Of a stretch of 64,000 nt of DNA, positions 42,934 to 54,723 are shown piece by piece. Positions within the stretch are counted from its first letter, which is position 1; each line of letters starts with the position of its first letter. The DNA is from Bacillus coahuilensis m4-4 (GTDB lineage: Bacteria > Bacillota > Bacilli > Bacillales > Bacillaceae_K). Below the pieces are notes generated by a model. That model worked only from the letters and a program-made list of their open reading frames with translations, searched no databases and was not told the origin of the DNA. The stretch spans positions 135,914 to 199,913 of the forward strand of contig NZ_ABFU01000028.3 of the NCBI RefSeq assembly GCF_000171615.1, written 5' to 3'. A program made the position numbers and the translations under genes.

Positions 42934-44139
42934 ATGATGAATAAAAATATACTTCTTTGTGTAACGGGAGGTATTGCTGTATATAAAGCCGTTAGTCTGA
43001 CGAGTAAACTCACGCAAAGCGGAGCAAATGTAAAAGTGATTATGACAAAATCAGCTCAAAAGTTCGTTACACCTCTAACATTTCAAGCTATTTCTAGAAA
43101 TCCAGTATATACGGATACATTTGATGAAAAAGAACCTGAAAGTATCGCTCATATTGATGTAGCAGATTGGGCGGATTTAATTATTGTGGCTCCTGCTACG
43201 GCTAATACAATAGGAAAACTTGCAAATGGCATTGCGGATGATATGATCTCCACCACTCTACTTGCAGCAACTGCTCCTGTGTGGGTTGCACCTGCCATGA
43301 ATGTACATATGTATGACCATCCAGCTGTTAAGCGTAATATCCAAACATTAGCGAGCTTTAGGTATGAATTCATTGAACCGAGTGAAGGGTATTTAGCATG
43401 TGGTTATGTTGGGAAAGGAAGATTAGAAGAACCCGAAAAAATAGTGGAGCTTGTTCAACACTTTTTCTTAGAAGAAAAGCCATTAAAAGGAAAACGCATT
43501 TTGATTACAGCAGGGCCAACTAGAGAATCCGTAGATCCAGTAAGATTTTTTACGAATCGTTCAACAGGAAAAATGGGTTATAGCTTAGCGAAAGAAGCAG
43601 TGAAGCTTGGTGCAACTGTTACATTAGTATCGGGACCGGTTCATCTAGAACCGCCTACTGGTCTTACTATGATTAATGTCACAACAGCAGAAGAAATGTA
43701 CGAAGTCACGCTTAATAGCTTTGAAGAACAGGATGTTGTCATTAAAACAGCCGCTGTAGCAGATTATCGACCAGTTGACATCTCAAATAATAAGATGAAA
43801 AAATCTGAAGGAGAATTAACAATTAATTTAGAGCGAACGAAAGATATTTTAGCTACCTTGGGTCATAAGAAGACCCATCAGTTTCTAGTAGGCTTTGCCG
43901 CGGAAACAGACAACGTAGAACAATATGCACGGGAAAAACTTAGACGCAAAAACGCAGACATGATTGTTGCGAATAACGTACTTGTAGAAGGGGCTGGTTT
44001 CGGTACAGATACGAATGAAGTTGTTATGTATATGAAATCAGGTGAAAGTAAGCCACTGCCACTACAATCAAAAGATTCTGTTGCTAAAAATATTCTGCTA
44101 GAAATAAGTGAGAGATTAAAGGATGGATATGATGAATGA
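42934..44139 (+). CDS. coaBC: Bifunctional phosphopantothenoylcysteine decarboxylase/synthase CoaBC (Dfp)
   Basis: Couples 4'-phosphopantothenate with cysteine, then decarboxylates to 4'-phosphopantetheine in CoA synthesis. The FMN-dependent CoaC half (1-180) shows VTGGIAVYKAVSL, the motif APAMNVHMYDHPAV and the substrate-recognition clamp ACGYVGKGRLEEPEKI with its Cys. The CoaB half begins KRILITAGPTRESVDPVRFFTNRSTGKMG and has KTAAVADYRPVD. At 401 residues it is unbroken. Two ATGs in tandem; the second (42937) has better spacing from CGGGGGA. It overlaps priA by a few bases. Confidence 0.96.
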   Translation: MMNKNILLCVTGGIAVYKAVSLTSKLTQSGANVKVIMTKSAQKFVTPLTFQAISRNPVYTDTFDEKEPESIAHIDVADWADLIIVAPATANTIGKLANGIADDMISTTLLAATAPVWVAPAMNVHMYDHPAVKRNIQTLASFRYEFIEPSEGYLACGYVGKGRLEEPEKIVELVQHFFLEEKPLKGKRILITAGPTRESVDPVRFFTNRSTGKMGYSLAKEAVKLGATVTLVSGPVHLEPPTGLTMINVTTAEEMYEVTLNSFEEQDVVIKTAAVADYRPVDISNNKMKKSEGELTINLERTKDILATLGHKKTHQFLVGFAAETDNVEQYAREKLRRKNADMIVANNVLVEGAGFGTDTNEVVMYMKSGESKPLPLQSKDSVAKNILLEISERLKDGYDE

Positions 44140-46539
44140 ATATGCATCGGTCATTGTTGATGTAAAAGCTCGTCAGACTGATCGACCCTTTGATTATAAA
44201 ATCCCAGATCAATGGATTGGTAGTATTCAACCAGGAATGAGAGTGATTGTTCCGTTTGGCCCTAGAAATATACAAGGGTTTGTAGAGAGTGTTAAAAACT
44301 CTTCCTCTGTTGAACATCCAAAAAACATTCATACTGTATTAGATTTAACTCCTGTTTTAAATGAAGAATTATTATCCTTAGGGAGCTGGCTTACGGAAGA
44401 ATCTGTTTGCTTTAAAATCCAATCTTACCAAGTGATGCTCCCTGCAGCCTTAAAAGCGTCCTACGAAAAAGAATTCGAATTGCACATAGAAGAAACCAAA
44501 TTGCCTCTTCCTTTGCAAACCTTTTTCTTAGGAAGAAAAAGAGTAAAGTGGAAGGAAGCTGAAGAGGAACAGCTACTACCCTTGCTACAAAGGGAAGTAA
44601 AGTATGGGCATGTTGAGCTCCATTATATGGTTAAACAAAAAATACAAAAGAAAATGGAGAAATACATTTTATTAAATACAGATGACCCAACAGAAATAAA
44701 AGATCAGCTACCAACTAAGGCCTATAAGCAACAACAAATAGTAGATGTGTTTATTCAAGAGAATTTGAAGGAATTACCATGGAAAGAGTTAATGGAAAAA
44801 GCAAATGTAAGCTCTTCTTCCCTTAAATCTCTAATAGAAAAAGGAATCTTAAAAGAAGAAAAAAGAGAAGTGTATCGTGATCCGTTCGCCCATCGAGACT
44901 TTGTCCCCTCAAAACCTTTTCCGCTCACCAATGAGCAAGCTAAAGCGATTCATCCTATTTTACAGTCCATAAAAGACAATAGGCATGAAGCATTTTTACT
45001 TTACGGTGTCACAGGCAGTGGGAAAACAGAGGTATATCTCCAAAGTATAAGCCGAGTGCTAGAAGAAGGAAAGGAAGCGATTATGCTTGTCCCTGAAATT
45101 TCACTCACGCCACAAATGGTTACTAGGTTTAAAAGTCGTTTTGGTAATAGAGTGGCGGTCCTTCATTCAGGTTTATCCGCTGGTGAGAAGTATGATGAAT
45201 GGAGAAAAATACAACGTAAAGAAGTTAGTGTCGTTGTCGGGGCTAGGTCAGCAATTTTTGCTCCATTTGAAAATTTAGGAATCATTATAATAGATGAAGA
45301 GCATGAGACAAGCTACAAGCAAGAAGAAAATCCCCGCTATCATGCTAGAGATGTTGCAATGAAAAGAGGGGACTTTCATCAGTGTCCAGTTGTTTTAGGT
45401 AGTGCAACACCTTCACTTGAAACATTTGCAAGGGCAAAAAAGAATGTATATACACTTCTCACGTTACCTTTACGTATGAACGGGGGGGCACTGCCTTCGG
45501 TTTCTATAGTTGATATGAGAGAGGAATTACGTGAAGGAAATCGTTCCATGTTCTCGGTTGAGCTTTTTGAGAAATTACAATTACGAATGGAAAAGAAAGA
45601 GCAATCGGTCCTATTCTTAAACAAACGAGGCTACTCTTCCTTTGTAATGTGTAGAGATTGTGGATTTGTACTGCAATGTCCCCACTGTGATATTAGCCTT
45701 ACATACCATAGACATTCTAATTCCATGAAATGTCATTACTGCAGCTACGAGGAATCAGTACCTACTACATGTCCTGAATGTCATAACGAACACATCCGAT
45801 ATTTTGGGACAGGTACTCAAAAAGTAGAAGAAGAATTAATAAAGTTACTGCCTGGTGTTAAGATAATTCGAATGGACGTAGATACTACGAGTAAAAAAGG
45901 CTCACATGAACGGTTGCTAGGTCAATTTGAAAAAGGCGATGCAGATATTCTGCTTGGAACACAAATGATTGCAAAAGGATTAGATTTTCCTAATATTACA
46001 TTGGTTGGAGTGTTAAGTGCAGATACAATGCTTCATCTTCCTGATTTTAGAGCTTCTGAGAAAACCTTTCAACTATTAACGCAAGTAAGTGGGAGAGCTG
46101 GTAGGCACCGGTTGCCCGGTGAAGTAGTCATTCAAACCTATACACCTGAGCATTATTCTGTCGAATTGGCAGGTGAACAGAATTATGATGATTTTTACCA
46201 AAAGGAAATGATGATCAGAAAAATGGGCGGGTACCCTCCTTTTTACTATATGGTGTTAGTAACGGTTAGTCATGAAGACTTAATGAAGTAGTTGGTGTAA
46301 CGGAAAGGGTAACGAAGTTTTTATCAAGTAAGCTCACAGGAAGCAGCGTCATTTTAGGGCCAACGGCATCACCTGTACCAAGAATCAAGAATAGATATCG
46401 TTATCAATGTTTGATAAAATACAAACGGGAACCAGAGCTCGTCAATCATTTACACGCTTTATTAGAATATTATAAAGAAGAAATGAATCGAACAGGTTTA
46501 ATCATATCCATTGATCGTAATCCATATATGATGATGTAA
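44132..46539 (+). CDS. priA: Primosomal replication helicase PriA (frameshifted near 3' end)
   Basis: PriA reloads the replicative helicase at stalled forks. ATG at 44132 (MNEYASVIVDVK) is chosen over ATG 44123, since it matches the family N-terminus. Walker A is YGVTGSGKTEVYLQS; Walker B is IIIDEEHETSYKQEE. The zinc-binding region has CRDCGFVLQCPHCDISL and CHYCSY...CPEC. FGTGTQKVEEEL and AKGLDFPNITLV mark the second helicase domain. One missing A at 46282-46283 breaks the frame after HEDL; restored, it ends SIDRNPYMMM at 46539, about 802 residues. Confidence 0.93.
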
Positions 46540-46556
46540 TGAAAGGGGTTTGTTTA

Positions 46557-47042
46557 TTGCCAGTATTACCAATCGTATTTCACCCAAATGAAGTATTGGA
46601 AAAAGAATGTAAACGAGTAACCATATTCGATAAGAAACTTCGAAAATTATTGGATAACATGTATGACACCATGATAGAGGCGGATGGAGTAGGGTTAGCT
46701 GCTCCTCAGATAGGTCAAGATATTTCTGTTGCTATTGTTGATATTGGCGATGATTCAGGGATCATTGAATTAGTTAACCCAGAAATTCTAGAAACTAATG
46801 GTATAGAGACAGATATTGAAGGATGTTTAAGTTTCCCAAATCTTTATGGAACCTTAACACGCCCAGCCTATGTTAAGGTTAAAGCTCAAGATAGAAAAGG
46901 GAAGGCCTATACTATCGAGGCAGAAGGATTTTTAGCGAGAGCGATTCAACATGAAATTGACCATTTGCACGGTGTGTTATTTACAAGCAAGGTTGAACGA
47001 TATATAGAAGCAGAAGAGTTAGAAAGGTATGAAGTGGAATGA
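46557..47042 (+). CDS. def: Peptide deformylase Def
   Basis: Metalloenzyme that removes the formyl group from nascent proteins. The three motifs are intact: [10 protein letters not shown] (about residue 45), EGCLSFP with the metal Cys (about 90) and HEIDHLHG with the two metal His (about 132-136). I start at TTG 46557 ([20 protein letters not shown]), which follows AAAGGGG. An in-frame ATG at 46539 overlaps the priA stop and is possible. Length is about 161 residues. It is followed by fmt with a 4-base overlap, a classic pair. Confidence 0.93.
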   Translation: MPVLPIVFHPNEVLEKECKRVTIFDKKLRKLLDNMYDTMIEADGVGLAAPQIGQDISVAIVDIGDDSGIIELVNPEILETNGIETDIEGCLSFPNLYGTLTRPAYVKVKAQDRKGKAYTIEAEGFLARAIQHEIDHLHGVLFTSKVERYIEAEELERYEVE

Positions 47043-47989
47043 CAAGGATTGTATTTATGGGAACACCTGATTTTTCAGTACCTGTCTTAAATACGTTAAT
47101 TGAAGATGGATACAATGTAGTAGGTGTTGTAACTCAACCAGATCGGCCTGTGGGGAGAAAACGAGTGTTAACTCCTCCACCTGTTAAAGTTGAAGCGTTA
47201 AAGCACGACATCACTGTATTACAGCCTGAGAGAATACGCTTAAAAGAAGAAGTGGAAAAAGTATTGGCTTTGCAACCAGACTTAATTGTAACGGCTGCTT
47301 TTGGTCAGATTCTACCGAAAGAGTTGCTAGATGCCCCTCCATTCGGATGTATTAATGTTCATGCTTCTCTTTTACCTGAGCTACGGGGCGGTGCTCCAAT
47401 ACATTATAGTATCATTCAAGGGAAAGACAAAACAGGAATTACCATAATGTACATGGTCGAAGCCTTAGACGCAGGTGATATGATTAGTCAAGTAGAAGTT
47501 GTTATTGAAGAAAGAGATCACGTAGGCTCTCTACATGATAAGTTGAGCAAGGCTGGAGCTTCTTTACTTTCTGAGACGATTCCTAAATTGTTAAAGAAAG
47601 AAATTACGCCTATACCACAAAATGATGAAGACGCGACCTTCGCTAGAAATATTAAACGTGAGCAAGAAATGATTGATTGGTCAAAAACGGGTGAAGCCAT
47701 CTATAACCATATACGCGGTCTACACCCTTGGCCAGTTGCGTTTACCACATTAGATGATGCTGCGATCAAAGTATGGTGGGGTGAGAAGGTCCACGGGAAG
47801 TCTGGCTCAGTTGGAGAAATTATCTCGATAGACTCAGATGGAATTATCGTAGCAACTGGGGATGATACAGCCATCAAATTAACAGAAATACAACCGGCTG
47901 GGAAAAATCGTATGACCGCTGAGGATTTATTAAGAGGGTCAAATCACGGATTCAAAGTTGGGCTAAGATTAGGTGGACAGCATGAGTAA
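47039..47989 (+). CDS. fmt: Methionyl-tRNA formyltransferase Fmt
   Basis: Formylates initiator Met-tRNA. The N-terminal catalytic domain reads [15 protein letters not shown]. The folate and catalytic motif is [23 protein letters not shown], with Asn-His and downstream Asp ([10 protein letters not shown]). The C-terminal OB-like tRNA-binding domain includes [16 protein letters not shown]. Length is 316 residues, intact. It overlaps def and rsmB. Confidence 0.96.
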   Translation: MTRIVFMGTPDFSVPVLNTLIEDGYNVVGVVTQPDRPVGRKRVLTPPPVKVEALKHDITVLQPERIRLKEEVEKVLALQPDLIVTAAFGQILPKELLDAPPFGCINVHASLLPELRGGAPIHYSIIQGKDKTGITIMYMVEALDAGDMISQVEVVIEERDHVGSLHDKLSKAGASLLSETIPKLLKKEITPIPQNDEDATFARNIKREQEMIDWSKTGEAIYNHIRGLHPWPVAFTTLDDAAIKVWWGEKVHGKSGSVGEIISIDSDGIIVATGDDTAIKLTEIQPAGKNRMTAEDLLRGSNHGFKVGLRLGGQHE

Positions 47990-49311
47990 AAATGTACGTG
48001 AGGCTGCGCTTGAAGTACTAGAACAAGTAGAAAAAAATCAATCGTACAGTAATTTATTATTAAATCATACGATCGAGAAGTACGAAATAAAGGGTCCAGA
48101 TGTTGGATTGTTAACTGAACTCACGTATGGATCCATCCAACGTAAAATGACATTGGACTATTATTTAAAGCCTTTTATAAGAAAAAAGGTGGAAAACTGG
48201 GTTCGATTACTTCTTCATCTTTCCTTATATCAAATGCTTTATTTAGATCGTGTTCCTGAAAGAGCAGCCATTCATGAAGCGGTTGAAATCGCTAAAAAAA
48301 GAGGACACAAAGGGATTGCAGGACTGGTAAATGGAATATTACGTTCCATACAACGAGAAGGAGTGCCTTCTTTAGATGAAATTTCTAATGAAGAAGAGCG
48401 AATTTCAATTGAAACAAGTCACCCCCTGTGGTTAGTAAATAGATGGAGTAAACAATTTGGTAGGGAAAAAACCCGTAGCATGTGTGAAACCAATGTACAA
48501 GCTCCACTTCAATCAGCGAGAACAAATCTAACAAAAGCAACTCGAGATGAAGTACTAAATATGCTTCAAGACGAGGGATTAGATGTAAGAGCTAGTGAGA
48601 TGATTCCAGAAGGAATTGTTTCGTTAAAAGGAAACCTAGCCAAATCAAAAGCATACAAAGAAGGCTATATTACCGTACAAGACGAAAGCTCTATGGCAGT
48701 AGCGTATGCCATAGACCTTCAAAAAGAAACAAATGATACTCGATGCATGTGCTGCCCCCGGGGGGAAAACAACACATATTGCTGAAAGGTTAAATAATAC
48801 CGGAGTTGTAGAAGCGCTCGACCTGCATAAGCATAAAGTAGCATTAATTAAGCAAAATGCAGATCGATTACAGTTGACAAACGTAACTACTCATACTTTG
48901 GATTCTAGAAAAGCAAATGAGCTATTTAAGGAAGAGTGCTTTGACCGAATTTTAGTAGATGCACCTTGTTCAGGATTAGGCGTTGTAAGAAGGAAGCCAG
49001 ATATTAAATATGCTAAAAATGAAAAGGATTTAAATTCACTGCAACGTATCCAATTAGAAATATTGAATCGTGTTGCTCCTTTACTTAAAAAAGGCGGAAT
49101 TTTAGTATATAGTACGTGTACAGTTGACCAAATTGAAAATGACGGAACTGTCCAGCAATTTTTAAAGGAACATCATGATTTTGAACCTGCTCATTTGAAC
49201 ACGCCAGAGGCATTACAAGCATTTAAACAAGAAGATTATAAGCTTCAAATTTTCCCGCAAGATTTTGGTGGAGATGGATTCTTTATTTCTTCTTTTAGAA
49301 AGAAGGGTTAA
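47982..49311 (+). CDS. rsmB: 16S rRNA (cytosine-967-C5)-methyltransferase RsmB (Sun; frameshifted)
   Basis: SAM-dependent methyltransferase with an N-terminal NusB-like domain ([44 protein letters not shown]). The C-terminal Rossmann domain has [19 protein letters not shown] for [22 protein letters not shown] and [13 protein letters not shown], where the two cysteines are the catalytic pair. One extra A in 48727-48729 breaks the frame just before the SAM motif. ATG at 47982 overlaps the fmt end. Restored length is about 443 residues. Confidence 0.92.
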
Positions 49312-49313
49312 CA

Positions 49314-50402
49314 ATGGAAAAAACAGCAAGAAAAAAGTCAGAGGAACAACTAAACAAAAAACCATCCATCTTCTCTTTAGAGCTAGATGAAATCAAAAAT
49401 TGGATGAGTGAAAATGGAGAAAAACCATTTAGAGCTGCACAAGTTTTTGAATGGTTGTATATAAAAAGAGTTACTTCATTTGAAGATATGACAAACCTTT
49501 CAAAGCCTTTAAGAGATAAATTAACGGAATCATTTGAAATGACTACGTTAAAAACCTTAATTCAGCAACAATCATCAGATGGTACAATTAAGTTTTTATT
49601 TGAACTTCATGATGGGTACAGTATTGAAACCGTGCTAATGCGTCATGAGTATGGGAATTCAGTTTGCGTAACCACTCAAGTAGGATGTCGAATTGGATGT
49701 ACGTTCTGTGCATCCACGCTAGGTGGTTTAAAAAGAAATTTAGAAGCAGGAGAAATAGTTGCTCAGGTATTAAAGGTTCAGCAAGCGCTAGATGAAACAG
49801 AAGAACGTGTAAGTTCTGTTGTTATTATGGGAATCGGCGAGCCTTTTGATAACTACGAAAGTATGATGAGCTTTTTGCGTACAATTAATAACGAAAAAGG
49901 CTTGAATATTGGAGCGAGACATATTACAGTTTCTACAAGTGGGATTATTCCGAAAATTTATAAGTTTGCTGATGAAAAAACGCAAATTAATTTTGCCATT
50001 TCACTTCATGCTGCAAATACTGAATTAAGAAGCCGATTAATGCCTATTAACAGAGCGTATAAACTACCGGACTTAATGGATGCTGTAAAATATTATATTG
50101 ATAAAACAGGCCGAAGAGTAAGCTTTGAATATGGTTTATTTGGGGGAGTAAATGATTCAGTAGAACATGCTGAAGAATTAGCAGATCTCGTAAAAGACGT
50201 TAAATGTCACATCAATTTAATTCCAGTTAACTATGTACCAGAACGCGACTATGTTAGAACACCAAAAGAAAAAATCTTTGAATTTGAAAAAGCATTAAAG
50301 AAACGTGGAGTAAATGTTACGATTCGTCGCGAACAAGGTCATGATATTGATGCTGCATGTGGTCAACTTCGTGCGAAGGAGAGAAAAGAAGAGACGAGGT
50401 GA
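49314..50402 (+). CDS. rlmN: 23S rRNA / tRNA adenine-C2 methyltransferase RlmN
   Basis: Radical-SAM enzyme that methylates A2503 of 23S rRNA and A37 of some tRNAs. The 4Fe-4S motif is [10 protein letters not shown] (about residues 125-135). [26 protein letters not shown] in the N-terminal accessory domain, [12 protein letters not shown] and the C-terminal [15 protein letters not shown] with the methyl-carrying Cys are all present. Length is 362 residues, unbroken. It is followed by prpC after six bases. Confidence 0.96.
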   Translation: MEKTARKKSEEQLNKKPSIFSLELDEIKNWMSENGEKPFRAAQVFEWLYIKRVTSFEDMTNLSKPLRDKLTESFEMTTLKTLIQQQSSDGTIKFLFELHDGYSIETVLMRHEYGNSVCVTTQVGCRIGCTFCASTLGGLKRNLEAGEIVAQVLKVQQALDETEERVSSVVIMGIGEPFDNYESMMSFLRTINNEKGLNIGARHITVSTSGIIPKIYKFADEKTQINFAISLHAANTELRSRLMPINRAYKLPDLMDAVKYYIDKTGRRVSFEYGLFGGVNDSVEHAEELADLVKDVKCHINLIPVNYVPERDYVRTPKEKIFEFEKALKKRGVNVTIRREQGHDIDAACGQLRAKERKEETR

Positions 50403-50408
50403 TGGTTT

Positions 50409-51138
50409 ATGAGAACGGTCTACCAAACACATGTAGGACAGGTGCGTTCCCATAATGAAGATCACGTAGGAGTATTCCAAAACCAGAAAGGTGTCCACCT
50501 TGCCATCGTTGCCGATGGTATGGGGGGACATCGCGCTGGTGATGTTGCCAGTGAAATGACCGTGGAATTTTTAGCCAAGGAGTGGCAGGAAACGATTCAT
50601 TTTGAAACCCCTACGGATGCTGAAAAATTGGCTGCTAGAAACAATTAAAGGTGCAAATCACAGAGTATATGAGCATTCTTTACAAAATAGCGAATGCGAA
50701 GGTATGGGTACAACCATTGTGGCTGCAATCTGTACAGAACAATTTATTAGCCTTGCTCATGTTGGTGACAGTAGAGCATATTTGCAAAATGATATGGGTT
50801 TGAATCAATTAACAAATGATCACTCACTTGTGTCAGAGCTTGTTCGTTCTGGAGAGATCTCAGAAGAAGAAGCGGAACATCACCCACGTAAAAATGTACT
50901 TTTACGTGCACTTGGAACAGATGTGTCGGTTGAGATTGACTGTAGAACCATAGTAGTAGAAGAATACGATATTTTATTACTCTGTTCAGATGGATTAAGC
51001 AATAAGCTATCCAATGATGATATGAGTGCTATATTAAACAGTGAAGAGTCATTAGAGTCAAAAAGTGAACAATTTATTAGACTTGCTAATGCGGCAGGAG
51101 GAGAGGACAATATTTCAGTTGTCTTAGTGAACTATTAA
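50409..51138 (+). CDS. prpC: PP2C-type Ser/Thr phosphatase PrpC (Stp; frameshifted)
   Basis: Manganese-dependent phosphatase that opposes PrkC on EF-G, CpgA and others. Motifs are [11 protein letters not shown] with the metal Asp, [38 protein letters not shown], and [12 protein letters not shown]...[11 protein letters not shown]. One extra T at 50628-50629 breaks it after DAEK; without it the sequence continues [18 protein letters not shown]. Restored length is about 243 residues. It is the partner of prkC, 24 bases downstream. Confidence 0.92.
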
Positions 51139-51162
51139 GTTGAAAGAAAGGTAGGTGAAAGG

Positions 51163-53112
51163 ATGTTAATCGGAAAAGAATCAGTGGTCGATATAAGATA
51201 ATTAGAAATATTGGCGGGGGCGGCATGGCAAATGTATATTTAGCACAGGATATGATCCTTGACCGTGAAGTAGCCGTTAAGATATTACGACTAGATTTCT
51301 CTCATGAAGAAGAGTTTATTAAACGATTTCAAAGAGAAGCACAGTCTGCCACTAGCTTAGTTCATCCTAACATTGTGAATATATTTGATGTTGGTGAAGA
51401 AGATGGCATTTATTATATCGTCATGGAATATGTAGATGGAATGACGTTAAAGCAATACATACATAATTATTATCCAGTTTCTATTGAAAAATCGATGGAC
51501 ATAATGAATCAATTAACTTCAGCTATTAGTCATGCCCATCATCATCAAATCATACACCGAGATATTAAACCGCATAATATATTAATTGATCAAAATGGCA
51601 CGGTGAAAATTACTGATTTTGGGATTGCGATGGCTTTATCAAGTACGAGCATAACTCAAACAAATTCTGTCCTGGGTTCCGTACACTATTTATCACCAGA
51701 ACAAGCTAGAGGTGGAATGGCCACGAATAAATCAGACATATATTCACTCGGTATTGTGATGTTTGAATTATTAGCAGGCAGGCTTCCGTTTTCAGGTGAA
51801 TCAGCGGTCTCAATCGCACTTAAGCACTTGCAGAGTGAAACTCCGTCCGTTAGAAGATGGAACTCATCTGTCCCGCAAAGTGTAGAAAATATCATCATTA
51901 AATCTACTGCAAAAGATCCCTTCCATCGTTACGAAGATGTAGAAGAGATGTCTCTAGATATTCGAACAGCTTTAAGTGATGGAAGGATACATGAAGAAAA
52001 ATATGTGCTCCCAATTGACCATGATGCAACAAAAGCCATCCCTGTTCTAAAGGATCGTTATCCTTTAGAAAATGTAGATCATACCATTGTTAAAGAGCCA
52101 GTACAACCTGCTCAGCAAGGAAAGAAAAAGACGAAAAAAATGGCCATGGATTCTTTTCTCCATTTTTATTTTATTTGGAATTGCTTCTGTTTTAGCTGTC
52201 ACAGTATTGCCTGATTTATTAGGACCTAAAGAAGTAACTGTCCCTGATTTAGAAGGAGAAAGCTTAAATGAAGCATATCAAAAGTTAGTTGCCTTAAATT
52301 TCGAAGTAGGTGAAGAAATTGAGGTTACTGATGAGGAAATTGAAGAGGGCTCCATTGTACGAACCAATCCAAAAAGCGGATCGGTCGTTAAAGAGGGGGA
52401 AATCATTGACCTTTATATTAGTTCAGGTAAAGAAAAATATACAATGACAGAACTAATTGGATTAAGTGAACAAAATGCTAAAAGACTATTACTAAATGCA
52501 GGTTTCTTGGATGAAAATATAGTCATTGAGTCAGAATATAGTGATGAAATTCCAGGAACTGTATTAAGTCAAAGTATAGAGAGTGATCAAGAAGTGGTGG
52601 CAAGCGACGAGACCATTACGCTTGTTGTAAGTAAGGGAGTACAAGAGTATACCCTTCCGGACTTTACTGGAATGAATTTAAATGAATATACTCAAGAAGC
52701 ACAAACGTTAAATTTGATGATTGAAACAAAAACGGAAAATAGTCCTGATATAGAAAAGGGGCGAGTCATTAGACAGTCACCTGAAGTAGGAAGCACTGTT
52801 CAAAAAGGTGACAAAATTACCCTTGTGATATCTGAAGGTCCAGTAATCCTTCAAAACAAAACGTATACAGAGGAAATTGTTATCCCTTACGAATCGGTTG
52901 AGCCAGGAATCCCTCAATCAGTAGAAGTAAGACTGGATGATTATTACAATGATTTACAAACAACGGCTAATCAATTTACGATTACACAAGATAAACCTTT
53001 TAGTATCAAACTTGTCATAGAGCCAGGTGGTACCGGGGTATACGAAGTGTACATTGACGGTGAAAAAATGGACTCTCTTTCAAAGACAATTCAATATAGT
53101 GAGGTAGAATAG
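51163..53112 (+). CDS. prkC: PASTA-domain Ser/Thr kinase PrkC (two frameshifts)
   Basis: Membrane kinase that senses muropeptides and controls germination and wall metabolism. ATG at 51163 gives MLIGK; one missing A in 51174-51177 restores [23 protein letters not shown]. The kinase domain shows the catalytic loop [17 protein letters not shown] and [14 protein letters not shown] second break, one extra A in 52134-52140, precedes the membrane helix [20 protein letters not shown]. Three PASTA repeats follow ([33 protein letters not shown]), then a C-terminal beta domain. Restored length is about 650 residues. Confidence 0.93.
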
Positions 53113-53122
53113 GAGGAATGGA

Positions 53123-54010
53123 ATGGCAACAGGAAGGATTATTAAGGCGTTAAGTGGGTTCTATTATGTACAAGATGGAGACAGAGTAATTGAATGCCGG
53201 GGGCGTGGGGTATTTCGGAAAAAGAAAATTACTCCTTTAGTAGGCGATTATGTTACGTATGAAAGCGATTTTGAACGAGAAGGAACGGTTGTAGAGATTG
53301 AAGAGCGAAAAAATGAACTCATTCGTCCTCCGATCGCCAATGTAGACCAAGCTATTCTTGTATTTTCCAGCATAGAACCTGAATTTAGTCCAAGTCTTTT
53401 AAATCGCTTTCTAGTTCTTGTTGAATCAAAGGGAATCCAGCCTCTTATATGTATTACCAAAATGGATTTATTAACCCCTAATGGAGCAGAAAAAATCCAT
53501 CAATTTAGTGAAGATTATCGATCAGTTGGATATACAGTGGTCTGTACATCTTCTAAGACAAAAGAAGGCGTTGAACAAATACTTCCGTATCTGGATAACA
53601 AAGTGTCTGTATTTGCAGGACAATCAGGAGTAGGGAAGTCGTCTTTGTTAAATGCCATTCGCCCAGAATTAGAATTAAAGACAAGTACAATCTCTGCTTC
53701 GTTAGGTAGGGGGAAACATACAACAAGACATGTTGAATTAATTCCTGTATCAGTTCATGGACATGTAGCTGATACACCAGGCTTTAGTTCACTCGAGTTC
53801 ACAGAAATCGAATTAGAAGATTTACCGTTTTGCTTTCCAGAAATGGTCAAGCTTTCTCATAACTGTAAATTTAGAGGCTGTCTGCACATTAATGAACCAA
53901 AATGTGCAGTAAAGCATGCGGTCGAACATGCTGAAATCCCAAAATACCGTTATGAAGATTATCTTCAATTTGCAGACGAAATTAAAGATAGAAAGCCGAG
54001 GTATTCATAA
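53123..54010 (+). CDS. rsgA: Ribosome small-subunit assembly GTPase RsgA (CpgA/YloQ)
   Basis: Circularly permuted GTPase that checks 30S maturation; CpgA is a PrkC substrate in B. subtilis. N-terminal OB fold (GRIIKALSGFYYVQDGDRVIECRGRG). G4 is CITKMDLL, G1 is FAGQSGVGKSSLLNAI at about residue 170, and G3 is VADTPGFSS, in permuted order. The C-terminal zinc site is CKFRGCLHINEPKCAVKHA. Length is 295 residues, intact. It overlaps rpe (TAATG). Confidence 0.96.
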   Translation: MATGRIIKALSGFYYVQDGDRVIECRGRGVFRKKKITPLVGDYVTYESDFEREGTVVEIEERKNELIRPPIANVDQAILVFSSIEPEFSPSLLNRFLVLVESKGIQPLICITKMDLLTPNGAEKIHQFSEDYRSVGYTVVCTSSKTKEGVEQILPYLDNKVSVFAGQSGVGKSSLLNAIRPELELKTSTISASLGRGKHTTRHVELIPVSVHGHVADTPGFSSLEFTEIELEDLPFCFPEMVKLSHNCKFRGCLHINEPKCAVKHAVEHAEIPKYRYEDYLQFADEIKDRKPRYS

Positions 54011-54660
54011 TGAAAATTGCACCATCGATTCTTTCAGCAGATTTTAGTCAGTTAAAAAAAGAAATTCAAGAAGTTGAAAATGGTGGAGCTGATTACATCC
54101 ATATAGATGTTATGGATGGTCACTTTGTTCCGAATATAACAATCGGTCCTCTTATTGTAAAAGCAGTTCGACCTCACACATCGCTACCTTTGGATGTTCA
54201 TTTAATGATTGAAAAACCTGAGCTATATATTGATGAATTTGTTTCAGCAGGTGCAGATATCATTACGGTTCATATCGAAGCATGTCCGCATATCCATAGG
54301 ACAATTCAACAAATTAAAGGTCATGGTATTAAGGCAGGGGTCGTTCTGAATCCCGGCACACCTCTAAGTAGTATTCAACATATTTTAGAGGACATCGATA
54401 TGGTTCTTATCATGACCGTTAACCCTGGCTTTGGGGGTCAACAGTTTATTGAGGGCATGATTGAAAAGATTAGAGAGTTACGAAACACCATTAACGCAAG
54501 AGGATTAGATATAGAGATTGAGGTAGATGGCGGTATTAACGAAGATACCATTCAATCTTGCTTACATGCCGGAGCAGACGTCTTTGTGGCGGGATCTGCA
54601 GTCTATAATCATCAAGATAGAAAAGCTGCTATTACACGACTTAAACAAGCAGTAAAATAA
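54010..54660 (+). CDS. rpe: Ribulose-5-phosphate 3-epimerase Rpe
   Basis: Interconverts ribulose-5-phosphate and xylulose-5-phosphate in the pentose phosphate pathway. TIM-barrel motifs APSILSADFSQLKKEI, DYIHIDVMDGHFVPNITIG (metal and catalytic residues), VDVHLMIEKPE-like PLDVHLMIEKPE, MTVNPGFGGQQFI and IEVDGGINEDTI are all present. Length is 216 residues. The start overlaps the rsgA stop. Confidence 0.97.
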   Translation: MKIAPSILSADFSQLKKEIQEVENGGADYIHIDVMDGHFVPNITIGPLIVKAVRPHTSLPLDVHLMIEKPELYIDEFVSAGADIITVHIEACPHIHRTIQQIKGHGIKAGVVLNPGTPLSSIQHILEDIDMVLIMTVNPGFGGQQFIEGMIEKIRELRNTINARGLDIEIEVDGGINEDTIQSCLHAGADVFVAGSAVYNHQDRKAAITRLKQAVK

Positions 54661-54723
54661 GTTGATCGGTCAGGTTCTATTGTATAGAGTTCTGGCCTTT
54701 GTTGTAAGTAAGAGGAGGGTAAA